Of a stretch of DNA of 64,000 nt, positions 11,628-21,743 are shown piece by piece. The stretch is from Epichloe hybrida (taxonomy: Eukaryota > Ascomycota > Sordariomycetes > Hypocreales > Clavicipitaceae): contig JAFEKR010000001.1 in the NCBI GenBank assembly GCA_019022495.1, forward strand, positions 62,001 to 126,000, read 5' to 3'. The notes under the pieces were generated by a model, which ran no database searches, had not been told where the DNA came from, and was given only the letters and a program-made list of their open reading frames with translations. Position 1 is the stretch's first letter. Every line of letters begins with the position of its first letter. The translations under genes and the position numbers were made by a program.

Positions 11628-13292
11628 ATGGCTTTCCAGCAGCCAACCCGGCAGGCTGCACAGCGAGTCGCTCGCCCTATTTTCTCACAAGATGATAAGG
11701 TCGCTGTTCTACCGAGACCTTCTTCTTCTGAGAGGGAGCCCGAGGGGTCGCAGACTTGGGTTCTCTTTTCTCCCCCTACCGATGTCACGACTACATCGTA
11801 TCTCACCGAGTCGGAAAATTCACTCGAGACTCCCGGCAGGTCGCGGCTGAGCGATCTGGGTAGCCGGAATACCGTCGCACGATCTGAGGAGGTATCTGAT
11901 GCCAAGCAATCGTCAGCCTTTTCAGCCGTCGACGATCAAGTTGCCGACGAAGATGCCGAGCTGGACAGTCTAGACAGCCATCTTCCCGACTTCAGATCAG
12001 TGCCTGGGTTGATACTGTCACAACAGGGCCAACACGCAACCCCAGTCTTCCCAACACACGATGGACTTGGCTCTTTCCGCTTGGATCGCCCTGTCATTGG
12101 CACAGATGCACAGGACCAGCTCTATCAATTTGAAAAATTCAACCCCCGCAAGATTCGTCGAAGACAAGACAGTTTTGACCACACCCCAGTTAACTTGGGG
12201 GAAATGTCTCCCCAGGAGGAGGAGAAACGACAACGAATCGAGGCATGGCGTCTTGAACATAGTCGAGTCTTGATAGACGAGGTACAGCGAGAGACAAGAC
12301 GGCGACAGAAGTCACTGGCATCTATGCATCGTTCGAAACGCGCAACTGATATCGAAGCTGACAACCTAACTTGGCATGACGAGGATGCATATCAAGCAGA
12401 AGAAGATCAAGAGAACTTGGTCGCTAGAATTACGCGCAAGGTTATCAAGGATATTTTGGCCATCGACGATATAATGCTGTCTATCTTGCTGGGAGAAGAA
12501 TTGCCAGCTGCATACGAGGATTCACCATCATCAACACCCCGTGCATCTCAGTCTGGAGCTCAAGCCATCTCAGAGTCAACTGATCAAGCATCGTGGCAGC
12601 TGCGCATCATTGAAAGACTATCACGAGAACTTGGTATTCTTATCACCCATCTATCACCTCACCCAGGGGCCTTCGCCACATATTCCAAAATGCAGCACAT
12701 GTTTCTCCCATATGCTGGACTGCCAGTTATACCAGAGTCTAGCGATGCTGGCATGGCAAGGTCTGTGCCGGAACCTGACAAAACAAGCCACGTTGTTGCG
12801 CCCGAGTTTCAACCCACGATGAAGCGCCATTCCCAGCCTATCGAAATCACCAGCCTTGACCAGATGGAAGATGTCGACATGACCGGAGGCGGCTTTTCCA
12901 AGGAGGAGTGGGAGAAGAGCTTGGATATCAAACTGGCCTTTCGATACCTTGTTTCACGCTTCAAATCACGTTCCAGTACATCATCACCATCTCCCGCAAC
13001 ACATCACGCCACATCGACGCCACAAGACAATGCTGCGAAGGTAGCTCGTATCCGACAGCACCATCCACTCATTGCCGGAACTCGACCGGTGGAATGGCGA
13101 TCGTTCAAAGCTGCCACTCCAACTAGCCAGTTGGCTCTGCGTCACAAAAGCAGTTGCGCCAGCCAGAGCACAAAACGTTCGGCCAGGAAAAGTAGTTGCT
13201 CATCACGGCACTATTGGGACATTGGCGGGACATTGGGAACTGGGTCGGCGATCGCATCAAACGGACCAATGGGCAGTTGGGGCGAGGTCTAG
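11628..13292 (+). CDS. Unrecognised, largely disordered fungal protein (554 aa)
   Basis: A single uninterrupted frame of 554 residues starts at the ATG that opens MAFQQPTRQAAQ. The frame stays open upstream to 11454, but that part overlaps the pyrimidine-rich leader and looks non-coding. I do not recognise the family. Residues 1-165 are Ser/Asp/Glu-rich. Residues 173-180 (PRKIRRRQ) are a candidate nuclear localisation signal, and 195-235 form a charged helical stretch rich in Arg and Glu. Residues 262-292 and 320-345 look like amphipathic helices (QLRIIERLSRELGILITHL). An acidic segment lies around 410-430. The last 27 residues end in the Gly-rich stretch GTLGTGSAIASNGPMGSWGEV, the kind of motif likely to be conserved. 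No signal peptide or membrane segment is seen. A nuclear role is only a guess. Confidence 0.8.
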   Translation: MAFQQPTRQAAQRVARPIFSQDDKVAVLPRPSSSEREPEGSQTWVLFSPPTDVTTTSYLTESENSLETPGRSRLSDLGSRNTVARSEEVSDAKQSSAFSAVDDQVADEDAELDSLDSHLPDFRSVPGLILSQQGQHATPVFPTHDGLGSFRLDRPVIGTDAQDQLYQFEKFNPRKIRRRQDSFDHTPVNLGEMSPQEEEKRQRIEAWRLEHSRVLIDEVQRETRRRQKSLASMHRSKRATDIEADNLTWHDEDAYQAEEDQENLVARITRKVIKDILAIDDIMLSILLGEELPAAYEDSPSSTPRASQSGAQAISESTDQASWQLRIIERLSRELGILITHLSPHPGAFATYSKMQHMFLPYAGLPVIPESSDAGMARSVPEPDKTSHVVAPEFQPTMKRHSQPIEITSLDQMEDVDMTGGGFSKEEWEKSLDIKLAFRYLVSRFKSRSSTSSPSPATHHATSTPQDNAAKVARIRQHHPLIAGTRPVEWRSFKAATPTSQLALRHKSSCASQSTKRSARKSSCSSRHYWDIGGTLGTGSAIASNGPMGSWGEV

Positions 13293-14980
13293 CCAGATTT
13301 TTTGAATAGAAGACAAATCCGCTTCACCAGTTGTACAATAGCGTAGCGCATACATTTACGGTATTCATGTTATGTTTATCTTTCTCGCTTTGGCCTGCCA
13401 ACCTACGACTGTAAGCACTACAATAACTGCATTCACTAGTGAAGGAGCGTAGAAGAATGAACTCTGTGAATTCAAGAAAAGAAAAGAAAAATTCAAGGGT
13501 CGCGTGGATGGAAAAATCAGCGAGGACAGACAGTGCTGTCGAATGAACACCCAAGATCTGTATCTACTTGCATCAACAAACTATGCGCACACCCTGAATC
13601 TACCCACGCGTGCTGATGTAATGGCCTAAGCCGACGGCTACGCGACCGAAGAGACCGGCTATCTACCTACCTAGGTACTGGTAATCAGCGAGACCTACGT
13701 CAATGAGGTCTACGCCCAGGCACTGGACTGACCCTTTGAACCTGCGATTCGGCCGCTACGTATCATAGGCTTGACATTTTCAAGATGCCCTTGTTGAAGA
13801 GGTCTAACGCAACGGCTATGGAATGATAAGCTTAGTCAGGAGAAGAAGACTTGCTCCAAATGAGTCTTAATCCGGTGGTTCCGACCAAACATCTCTTCTT
13901 GGGTGTGCACTACGTGCATGACCTGGGGGCCGAAGACCACACGAGATTGCCACGAGGCCCTGCATGTGTGAAGTGGTGCTAAGCTAGAAAATCTCAAAAC
14001 ACGGCAAAGCCGGACTATGAAAACAGACAATCTCCCGGTGGGGACTGGTGATATCAAATATCAGCGATAAGCGCCGAGGCGTTCGAAGCGTTCGAGGCTT
14101 TTGTGCTCTTGATGAGGGCAGATCGTGACACATTGGGCAAGCAAGCGCCTTTTATCATTTTAATTAGCTACCCTGCGTGTTGAGATTCACACTGATGGCT
14201 ATTGCTACACGTTTGTGGCTGTTTTATCCACTGGCGTTAGTCCATCGGGGCACAAGGTCGCTATTAATAAGAGACCTAATATTGGTGCTCCCTGCTAACA
14301 TTAATGTATTATTACTCCGTATGTATGTACCTCATGGCACACTCGCCGTTCCCACACTCTTTGACTTGTCTGTGCGCTTCGTACTTTGTACTTTCGTACC
14401 TGTTCCCTCGACACCCCTCTCTCACCCTTCGACCTCCGACACAGGCATTCTTCTCCTCTAGTATCTGCTTTAGTGTCGACCGCTCAGAGTTATCTGTCAG
14501 CCGCCAGGCGTGCTGCCATCCTCTCACAGTTATTCTTCGTTGATATGCACTCAATTACTGTCAACTTGCGCAACGCCATCCGTTTTGTAAACAACCCCTG
14601 CAATCCCCTCCGACGCCCGCCTGCGCTCAACCACCGCAGCTCACCGCCGCCACTCTCCAAATACGCCTTGTCAATGTTTTGAACCGCATGCACCATACTC
14701 CTCTCGCTCGATCCATCGTTGGAATAATCTGCCAACTCAATATTTTATTCTTCAACCGTGCAGTGAACCGATCCGGAACGAACCGAGATTTGCCTTTGAC
14801 GTCGACTGGCAAACACGCGCCCCCACCACAAGATTCGGCTTCCTTGTTACTCAGCAGACGACAAGACCAAGCACACGACCACATATAATAACCTATCCGA
14901 TCCGCCACGGTTGTTCGGACGTCACACTCGGAGGAGCAAGTGTCACGAGAGTCGGTTAACAGCTACCCAAAGACGCAGTC
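13293..14980. other. Intergenic region upstream of the VPS62-family gene
   Basis: About 1.7 kb with only short overlapping frames. A TACTCCGTA copy is at 14313-14321, about 660 bp before the next start codon. A CTACCTACCTAGGTA-like palindromic run lies near 13,663-13,678. The 14,340-14,700 part is C/T-rich, as in a promoter and long 5' leader. Confidence 0.5.
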
Positions 14981-16540
14981 ATGCACTGGGTCCGGAGGGG
15001 TTTCATTGTCCTGACACTTCTTCTGGTCGCCTCCTTCATCGCCTGGTTTGTGCCCCGGGCACTTGACCCGACCAGCCATGGCCCAGCTCGACGGGCTCGC
15101 GACAGTCTTTGGGTAAGCAGTAGCCCCTACTGGATTGACCGTCAGCTGTGTCGCTGGCTCAGTCTTTGTGGTCTACATCACTTGCGACGTGATCCGGCCA
15201 CACTTCCAGGGTTCATCAATATTTCCTCAACAGATGACCAAGTGTGGGGCGAACTTCGCAAGAGATTCACAGAGCCCTTGTCGTGGGAAGATGATTCATT
15301 CAGAAATGTCGGCCCAGTATATGCCAAGCGACCTGACGAGAAGAGAAATGGTTTCCAGAGGCGAAGAATATTGAAGGATGTCCCCGACTACGTTGTTCGC
15401 CATGCGCCTCTAGTACACCTCTACTCAGGCGAGCAATTTTGGCCATCAGACATTCGGGAACACGTGCAACATATGGATGCAGTTGTCGATGACGAGCCGG
15501 TCAACACCACCGATGAGAAGCTGTCACTGGACAATCTTGATCACCTCAACAAGCACAAAGGAGTGGTGACCCTGCACAGCCTAGACGACGTGGAAAGCCG
15601 ACCGACTTGGCTTCACAGTCATGACAATATTCCCAAACCCTTTGACGACGATGACGACGGCGATGACACAGGCGACAACGACGGAGGCGAGCTGCTCAGA
15701 GGCGAGCGCACGACTTGGTTCGATGTGAACAAGGATCGTCCCTTGCATAGGTTATCTGATCCGTGGCCCCGTAAACACCGACGACCCTTGTCCGGTGAGC
15801 CCCGCGTTCGGCGTCGCGGTCACAAACCCGATGTCAACGGATATTCCCGAGCTCCCGCAGTGCTCATCTTGGTGGACAAAGGCTCAGGCATCGTCGATGC
15901 ATTTTGGTTCTTTTTCTACTCGTACAACCTCGGACAAACCGTACTTGGCATTCGTTTTGGCAACCACGTTGGTGACTGGGAGCATTGTATGATCCGATTC
16001 GAGCATGGAATACCCCGCGGCATCTTCTTCTCGGAGCATGAAGGCGGCCAAGCGTATGGGTGGGAAGCTGTCGAGAAGCGTGGCAACCGTCCCGTCATCT
16101 ACTCTGCAGTGGGATCTCATGCCATGTACGCTACACCAGGCGACCATCCGTACGTGCTGCCTTTCAAGATGCTCAAGGACGTCAGCGACAAAGGGCCACT
16201 GTGGGACCCAGCATTGAATAACTACGCCTATCATTACAACTACAAGCTAGAAAAACATACCCAGCTGGACGAGGAAATCATTCAAGCTAAGCACACGCCT
16301 AGCCTGGTTCCTGCAGCCAAGAATCCAGATGCTCCCACGTCATGGTTTCATTACAACGGGTACTGGGGAGATCGCCTGTATACCCTAGCTGATATCCGAC
16401 AATGGCGGCTATTTGGACAATATCATTATGTCACAGGACCTACTGGACCTAAGTTCAAGCAACTCAATCGGTTTAAAATGTGCCAACGAGTTCAATGTCA
16501 AATTCTGTATAAGCTGGATCCCAAGGGCACCTGGTACTGA
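14981..16540 (+). CDS. VPS62-family protein with N-terminal membrane anchor (519 aa)
   Basis: A single-exon 519-residue protein of the fungal vacuolar protein sorting-associated 62 family (DUF946-type). The yeast gene Vps62 is named for a vacuolar sorting phenotype; its biochemical activity is unclear. Residues about 7-25 are one hydrophobic segment after a basic start (MHWVRR), a signal anchor or signal peptide. The conserved domain begins at HAPLVHLYSGEQFWPSDI (141-158). It continues through LSLDNLDHLN (181-190), VLILVDKGSGIVDAFWFFFYS (294-314), FGNHVGDWEH (326-335), FFSEHEGG (349-356), SAVGSHAMYATPGDHPY (375-391), GPLWDP (405-410) and WFHYNGYWGD (455-464), ending near QYHYVTGPTGPKF (480-492). 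A family-atypical acidic insert, DDDDDGDDTGDNDGGE, lies at 222-237. The His/Asp-rich conserved motifs could bind metal, by inference. Confidence 0.93.
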   Translation: MHWVRRGFIVLTLLLVASFIAWFVPRALDPTSHGPARRARDSLWVSSSPYWIDRQLCRWLSLCGLHHLRRDPATLPGFINISSTDDQVWGELRKRFTEPLSWEDDSFRNVGPVYAKRPDEKRNGFQRRRILKDVPDYVVRHAPLVHLYSGEQFWPSDIREHVQHMDAVVDDEPVNTTDEKLSLDNLDHLNKHKGVVTLHSLDDVESRPTWLHSHDNIPKPFDDDDDGDDTGDNDGGELLRGERTTWFDVNKDRPLHRLSDPWPRKHRRPLSGEPRVRRRGHKPDVNGYSRAPAVLILVDKGSGIVDAFWFFFYSYNLGQTVLGIRFGNHVGDWEHCMIRFEHGIPRGIFFSEHEGGQAYGWEAVEKRGNRPVIYSAVGSHAMYATPGDHPYVLPFKMLKDVSDKGPLWDPALNNYAYHYNYKLEKHTQLDEEIIQAKHTPSLVPAAKNPDAPTSWFHYNGYWGDRLYTLADIRQWRLFGQYHYVTGPTGPKFKQLNRFKMCQRVQCQILYKLDPKGTWY

Positions 16541-17700
16541 GAATCCCTCACAGTCAGTAAACGCATTTGAGAAAAAAGATGACTGGTGTGTTGGAGTTTG
16601 TTCGTTACCTTCCTACATTCATTATGAGCAAAGTTTAGGTACACGGTTCAGCGCACGCGAAGTTTCGCTGGCTAAAATGGCATCATGCATGCATACAACA
16701 TGCGATATACGGAGTTTTGGATGCTGACTTTCTGGGTAGTATGTATGTCCCTGCGCTGAGCAGTAAGAAAGGCTGCGGGGTTATGTAAGATGTTGAACCC
16801 CTTTTTATTGCGGCGTCTTCTCAAGTTCGTGAAGACGGGTTTCATCCTAGCACGCGGATAGCAAGATGTCAGACAGTTCGAGATATAGAGCTTGGCGTGC
16901 ACAGCATTGGAATCTTCGCTTTGTTCAACTGTAGTGAAATCTCTTTTTTTTTGTGGTCTTTTTGGAGAAATTTGTTTGCGGATAGACGATACCCTTGATG
17001 ATGGGAGTTTAAGGACGAAGGAGAGGGATAACGATCTATACATACATACCCAACCTAGTCAGTGGGGTTTTTAAAAGAATTGAAGAGGAGCGTTGACAGC
17101 ATGGTAGGATTCATGCGTATTCGACTACGGTGCGCCTTGTACATAAGAATGAGTGGTTTCATTTCGCACGTGGACTAGGCTTGAAGTCTTCACGGCAGAG
17201 ACTGAGTATCATCAGCATGAGTGAGTGGTATTCGGTACTATTGTAGTAAAGTTTCGAGATAGACGTAAATCCTACAATGTCACGCCCCTCGCATATACCC
17301 ATGAAATGACAGCCCTTTATCATTTCTCCCTGGGTGTTCCGAACACGGTCGTAGACTTCTTCATCCAATCGTGTAGTGACATTGGAATACCCTGAGCAAA
17401 CCCCAAGTGAGTACTCCAATTTATCTCATAGCCATTCGTGGTTTCATACGTTACCAGAATCAACAATACACAATATCTCTTTAACGCCTTCTGTGACAGA
17501 TTTGCCAATACATGTGTGAGAACCCATTGAAAAGGCGGGGAGAGGAGAAACAAAGAAAACTTCCCCCAAAAGAAAAGAACCAAAAGGAAATCGAGACAGC
17601 TAAGATGTCAGCTTGGGGCTGAAATTCCGCTCTCACACCGACCGATGCATCGCTCGAGCTAGTCATGGGTAATATATCCAAAGTTCATGAACGCAAAAGT
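16541..17700. other. Convergent intergenic region (3' ends of two genes)
   Basis: About 1.2 kb between the convergent VPS62-family and 962-aa genes, expected to hold both 3' untranslated regions. The short frames here overlap and show no domain. A near-match TACGGAGTT occurs at 16708-16716 and a poly-T run near 16,944. Confidence 0.5.
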
Positions 17701-20589
17701 TCATTCTCGATCCTCGTGGATGCGGAAGCCTGTATCGCCGTCAGGGTTTATCGGCCAAGCTCTCTCTGTGGCGGGATATTCAGACGGTTGACTGCTTGCG
17801 TTGCTGACTTGATCGTCTGGAGATTTGTGGTGCGGATCCCGGTTCTCTCCGTCAGAGGCATGAGCTTGGTCTTCGATTCCCGGCCAAGCCTCATCCTCGG
17901 GCAGCTGCCGATCCTGTGAGTCACGATGCATGTTGACGAAAATGTGAGTCAAGCCCATTGCATGACTCGAAACGCTCTGTTGGTCGTTGTCGTCGCCGGC
18001 ATTCTCATTATCCGAATATGATTCATCCGACCTGCTATCGTATACCTCAATGTCAAATAGTTCATCGGTCGCATATTCTACGCCTAGCTGATCGGCCGTG
18101 CTGCAGGCCATACTGCCGCCTCTTACTGGTCGCAGTTCTTGCAACGGCACATTGCTGTACGGCGTCGCATAAGCGAGAGGAGTTATACCTCGCTCGGTAA
18201 GGCCCAGCGGGATAGGACTGGGAGACACAGTCCAGCGCGGAGTATGTCGTGGGAAGCTTGGTGACCGTGTACGTCGTAGTCGTTTCTGCACGCCAGACTG
18301 TGACAGACCGCGTGCAACAGGTGACGATTGCCGGCTTTGACCATGGAAAACGATTCGCCGACGACCAGCACTGGCGGGCATCGGTCGAACGGCTGAGACG
18401 CTGGGGACGGAAGCAGTGCGAATATGAGGCGGTCTTGGAGCTCGGCGGCCAGATATCATCTGACGTGGACCTCGAACAACAAATGGACTCATAGATCTCG
18501 ACGGCCTATTTGAGGTCGCTGGACCAGGACCAAGTGGTGAGGTCGATCTGCGCTCGCAGCTCTGTCGGACATTGAGCACTGTTAGCGTTTTTGGGGCTTC
18601 GTCAAGCTGGGCGTTCCAGAGCCAGCAATGCTCCACGGCATCAGCTTCTCTGGCTTCTTGAGATTCTGTCACATCGGGGCAGACTTCGTCCATATCTCGG
18701 ATACGTTGCCAAGTCCAGCCGGCCTCGTAAGCACTATAGTCCTGGATGTACGCGTCAGGGTGTGTGATGAAAAGTCTGGGTTGAACCGCCCTCATGGTGA
18801 CGGAGTGCAGGAAATTGACATCCCACGACACTGGTGTCAGCATTTCCGCCGCACTCAGGAACCGGAGCCTTGAATCCTTGTGTATCTTTCGGAGAGGGAC
18901 CCAAGCCTCCTGAAGACCGAGATACTTGGAAACCACGGGATTGGAGGAATCACGCCGAGCGGCGATGCCCATCGTTCGAAATTCTGCTTCAAATGCTTTG
19001 TGAACAGCGGCATGTACACTTTTGGCGTCTGGGCCGCAGAAAGAAACAGTTTGTATCAGTCCACGACTGCGCAGTCGCCTGTCCTGAGTGCTCTTGTCTC
19101 CGCAAGCACGAGGATGTAGCCATTCGGCTGCTCGATCCGCAGCTGCCCAATCGCCACCAAAGGGAGACTGCGATCGCATTGTCACGCTGCTCGCAGTCAT
19201 CGGCATCTGGGTCCAATCGTCACTGCTGACGGTGTGGTCGTCTCCGAATTGCGACATGTCTTGCCAGAGCCTGTTCAGCGGAAAAGGTAAAAAGACAACC
19301 TCGACGGTCCATGCGTAGCCCTGTGAAGGAAGGAAAGACTGCATGTGAGTGACGCGTGCTTGAAGGTTGCTGATATGGTTCATAATCTCGTCAGGGTTGA
19401 AACGACTCGCAGTGCTTGCAGCTGTCGACGCAACACTTGTGGCGCTGTCGTCGTCTCCAACGTCAATGTTCTGTGGATTGGGTCCCCCCGTCTTTTCTAC
19501 CCCCTCCAACCTTTGCTCAAGTTCAGTCACCCGTAAGTCCATGTGATCATGTTTTTCCAAACACTCCTCGTGACCAATGGCAGAGAACGATACAGTCTCC
19601 AGGCGATCCAAACGCTCTTCGTGTCCGCAGATGGTGTCGGATAAATTGCGTAGCGTTTTGCGGGGGTGTTCTTGATAATGTGCTGCATCAGTTCGGGATA
19701 CTGTTTGAGTAGCAGTTCCTGGTTGAGTGATTTCGACGTCCTTCCCACCAAGGCCTGAAACTACAGAAGGGGTGTCCAGTCGACATTTGTTCGTTTGTTT
19801 GTTTTCAGACCGGGCTTTACCGCCTTCAAGGGAATCTTGAGAACGAGGTATGTCCTGAGCAGTAGCTTTCCTAGAGAGTGTATCGAGACCTACCCCCCCG
19901 AAAGGCCTCGTGTTATTGGCTTGTGCAGAGGAAGTGATGGAAGTTGTCTGTGACAAGATCAGCTGCTGTGAAAGAGAACCTGGCATGGCACCAGATTCTG
20001 GCTGTTGTCTAAATTGTCGGCAGGGTCCGGCAGGAGGTTCAAGGTAGTCATCCCAAGCTAGCGTGTCAGGCATTGATTCTGACGGTGGGGAATGAGTGTC
20101 AAATTTGATACTCTCCCCCGTCATCCCAGGCAAATCATGAACGAAGGAAAGCGGCACTCCAGGGCTGAAGGCTGTGAAGTCCAGCGCAGGCCAAGTTGCC
20201 TCAGCATTTTGCATGGGCACGTCAACGAGGGGAGTCAAAGGCTCACACCCAGTAATACAGTGCCTTTCATTCTCCTGTCCAGTGGGGGCAACCAAGTTTT
20301 GCTGACCGGGCTGTTGCCGGCGGTCATGCGGTCCCTGATCGTGGTAGCATGCGTGGTGAGCACACATACACCAGCCCGTTTGATTAACAACTGGGCTGCC
20401 CAGGTTTGGACGGGGCCAGAAGCGACGACAGCCGCATGTGGTCCCATTGGCTCCCGGAGTCAAATCCACAAAATTGCAATTCCCACGAGGTAGAGATGGA
20501 ACGGTCGGCTGGGGTCGAACGCCAGCGTCGGTGTATATGTCAAAGGGGTTCGGTGTGGTATTGGCGGTGTAGGGAGGGTCGATGGCCAT
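17701..20589 (-). CDS. Unrecognised 962-aa protein with N-terminal Cys/His cluster and coiled coil
   Basis: One uninterrupted frame of 962 residues starts at the ATG opening MAIDPPYTANTTPN. Residues 52-83 hold a Cys/His cluster: C-G-C-R-R-F-W, then G-W-C-M-C-A-H-H-A-C-Y-H. It looks like a zinc-binding site, but I cannot assign it to a named family. Residues 100-300 are low complexity. Residues 311-366 and about 400-420 are probable coiled coils (RLDRLETV, RVTELEQRLEGVE). A more ordered part at about 425-665 includes TVEVVFLPFPLNRLWQDM and WTWQRIRDMDEVCPD. Residues 680-800 are Arg/Ser/Pro-rich, and the last 120 are very acidic. There is no signal peptide or membrane segment. A nuclear regulatory or adaptor protein is plausible, but only inferred. 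No intron is needed. Confidence 0.85.
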   Translation of the reverse strand: MAIDPPYTANTTPNPFDIYTDAGVRPQPTVPSLPRGNCNFVDLTPGANGTTCGCRRFWPRPNLGSPVVNQTGWCMCAHHACYHDQGPHDRRQQPGQQNLVAPTGQENERHCITGCEPLTPLVDVPMQNAEATWPALDFTAFSPGVPLSFVHDLPGMTGESIKFDTHSPPSESMPDTLAWDDYLEPPAGPCRQFRQQPESGAMPGSLSQQLILSQTTSITSSAQANNTRPFGGVGLDTLSRKATAQDIPRSQDSLEGGKARSENKQTNKCRLDTPSVVSGLGGKDVEITQPGTATQTVSRTDAAHYQEHPRKTLRNLSDTICGHEERLDRLETVSFSAIGHEECLEKHDHMDLRVTELEQRLEGVEKTGGPNPQNIDVGDDDSATSVASTAASTASRFNPDEIMNHISNLQARVTHMQSFLPSQGYAWTVEVVFLPFPLNRLWQDMSQFGDDHTVSSDDWTQMPMTASSVTMRSQSPFGGDWAAADRAAEWLHPRACGDKSTQDRRLRSRGLIQTVSFCGPDAKSVHAAVHKAFEAEFRTMGIAARRDSSNPVVSKYLGLQEAWVPLRKIHKDSRLRFLSAAEMLTPVSWDVNFLHSVTMRAVQPRLFITHPDAYIQDYSAYEAGWTWQRIRDMDEVCPDVTESQEAREADAVEHCWLWNAQLDEAPKTLTVLNVRQSCERRSTSPLGPGPATSNRPSRSMSPFVVRGPRQMISGRRAPRPPHIRTASVPSVSAVRPMPASAGRRRIVFHGQSRQSSPVARGLSQSGVQKRLRRTRSPSFPRHTPRWTVSPSPIPLGLTERGITPLAYATPYSNVPLQELRPVRGGSMACSTADQLGVEYATDELFDIEVYDSRSDESYSDNENAGDDNDQQSVSSHAMGLTHIFVNMHRDSQDRQLPEDEAWPGIEDQAHASDGENRDPHHKSPDDQVSNASSQPSEYPATERAWPINPDGDTGFRIHEDRE

Positions 20590-21743
20590 TTGGAAAAGGG
20601 GGTTGCGATGATTTGTGTCGAATGCACGTGACTACCACTTTCTTGAAGAAGTTGTGAGAGACGGCATGCATGCGCAAGAAATCTCGCCTAGTACATGGTA
20701 ATACTGGGGAGAACAAGAGTTAGCTCAGATGTGTTGATTGAACGCCGCGAGAAATGACAGAAAAGTGCGCGGCAAGTAGAGACACACAGAGTCGCCGGCG
20801 TCGCGAGTGACGCCTTTGCATTAGAATCGTGATCAGCGCGCGGAAGAGCTGGGAGGGACGCGAAGCGGGACGGCATTAGAGACTGGCTGTCCTGAATTAC
20901 GTAGACGTGGGAAGCAATTAAACAGGAGCAGGCATGTATACAAGAAGCGCAAGAGAGGGGAGCTATGGCCGTCTTGATGAACGAGGGAGCGGGCACAAGG
21001 CAAAGACGAGGCAGTGAACCAGGAATAAATCGAGGCAGCTGGTGATGAGGCAGGTTGGAGTACAGACGCGGCGGCTCATTTCCATTGGCTCACGATATTA
21101 CTGGCTAACGAGTCACGAGTCACGAGTGCCTCCCGCCACCATCCAGCGCCCTGACCACATACATTCCGGAATAGAACCTGATTGCTTAATGTATAATATG
21201 ACATGAACTTAGTCTAGTCGCCGAATGTATTAGGCATTTTCATCCAAGCTTAGATTGTGCAATCCTTCTCCCAGGTGACGCCGAATGCTAGAAGCTTTAA
21301 TTTTTTTCATGGGAGGCCGTCTCCCTAAAGGCGTGGTGACATCTGTTGAAGGATGCAGGCGGTGGCAAAGAGTGATCCGAAGAGAAGATGATGTAGAATT
21401 GCTATGTAGGAATTCCAGAATCTAGCAAGGGAAAAGGGGAGCTATTATAAGCTTCAAATCTATTAACAAGTGAATCTAGGTCTTCAAACGAAGCCTACGG
21501 GAAGCTGCAACTTAAAACGAAGAGAGGATGACACGAGTGATGCCTGAGGCTACGATGTGAGGCTGCGATATTCTCAACATCCCACGAAGTCATATGCAAG
21601 TGTGAGCAGTGCAAAAGCATACATGTAGCGCTTGGCATTACGTTTTTTAGGCAAACTTGCAAGCATGTATATTGTCTGTTGTATTATTTAATGCAATAAA
21701 ATCGCATTTTCTATCATAGCACAACTTCATTGCAGTGCATCTA
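20590..21743. other. Intergenic region upstream of the 962-aa gene
   Basis: About 1.15 kb, containing the promoter of the 962-aa gene at its left end and the 3' flank of the small His-Cys box gene at its right end. The 102-codon minus-strand frame at 20,688-20,996 lacks any domain and is not called. A CACGAGT repeat (three copies, the first one base different) lies at 21,107-21,127. Composition drifts AT-richer past 21,400. Confidence 0.45.
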
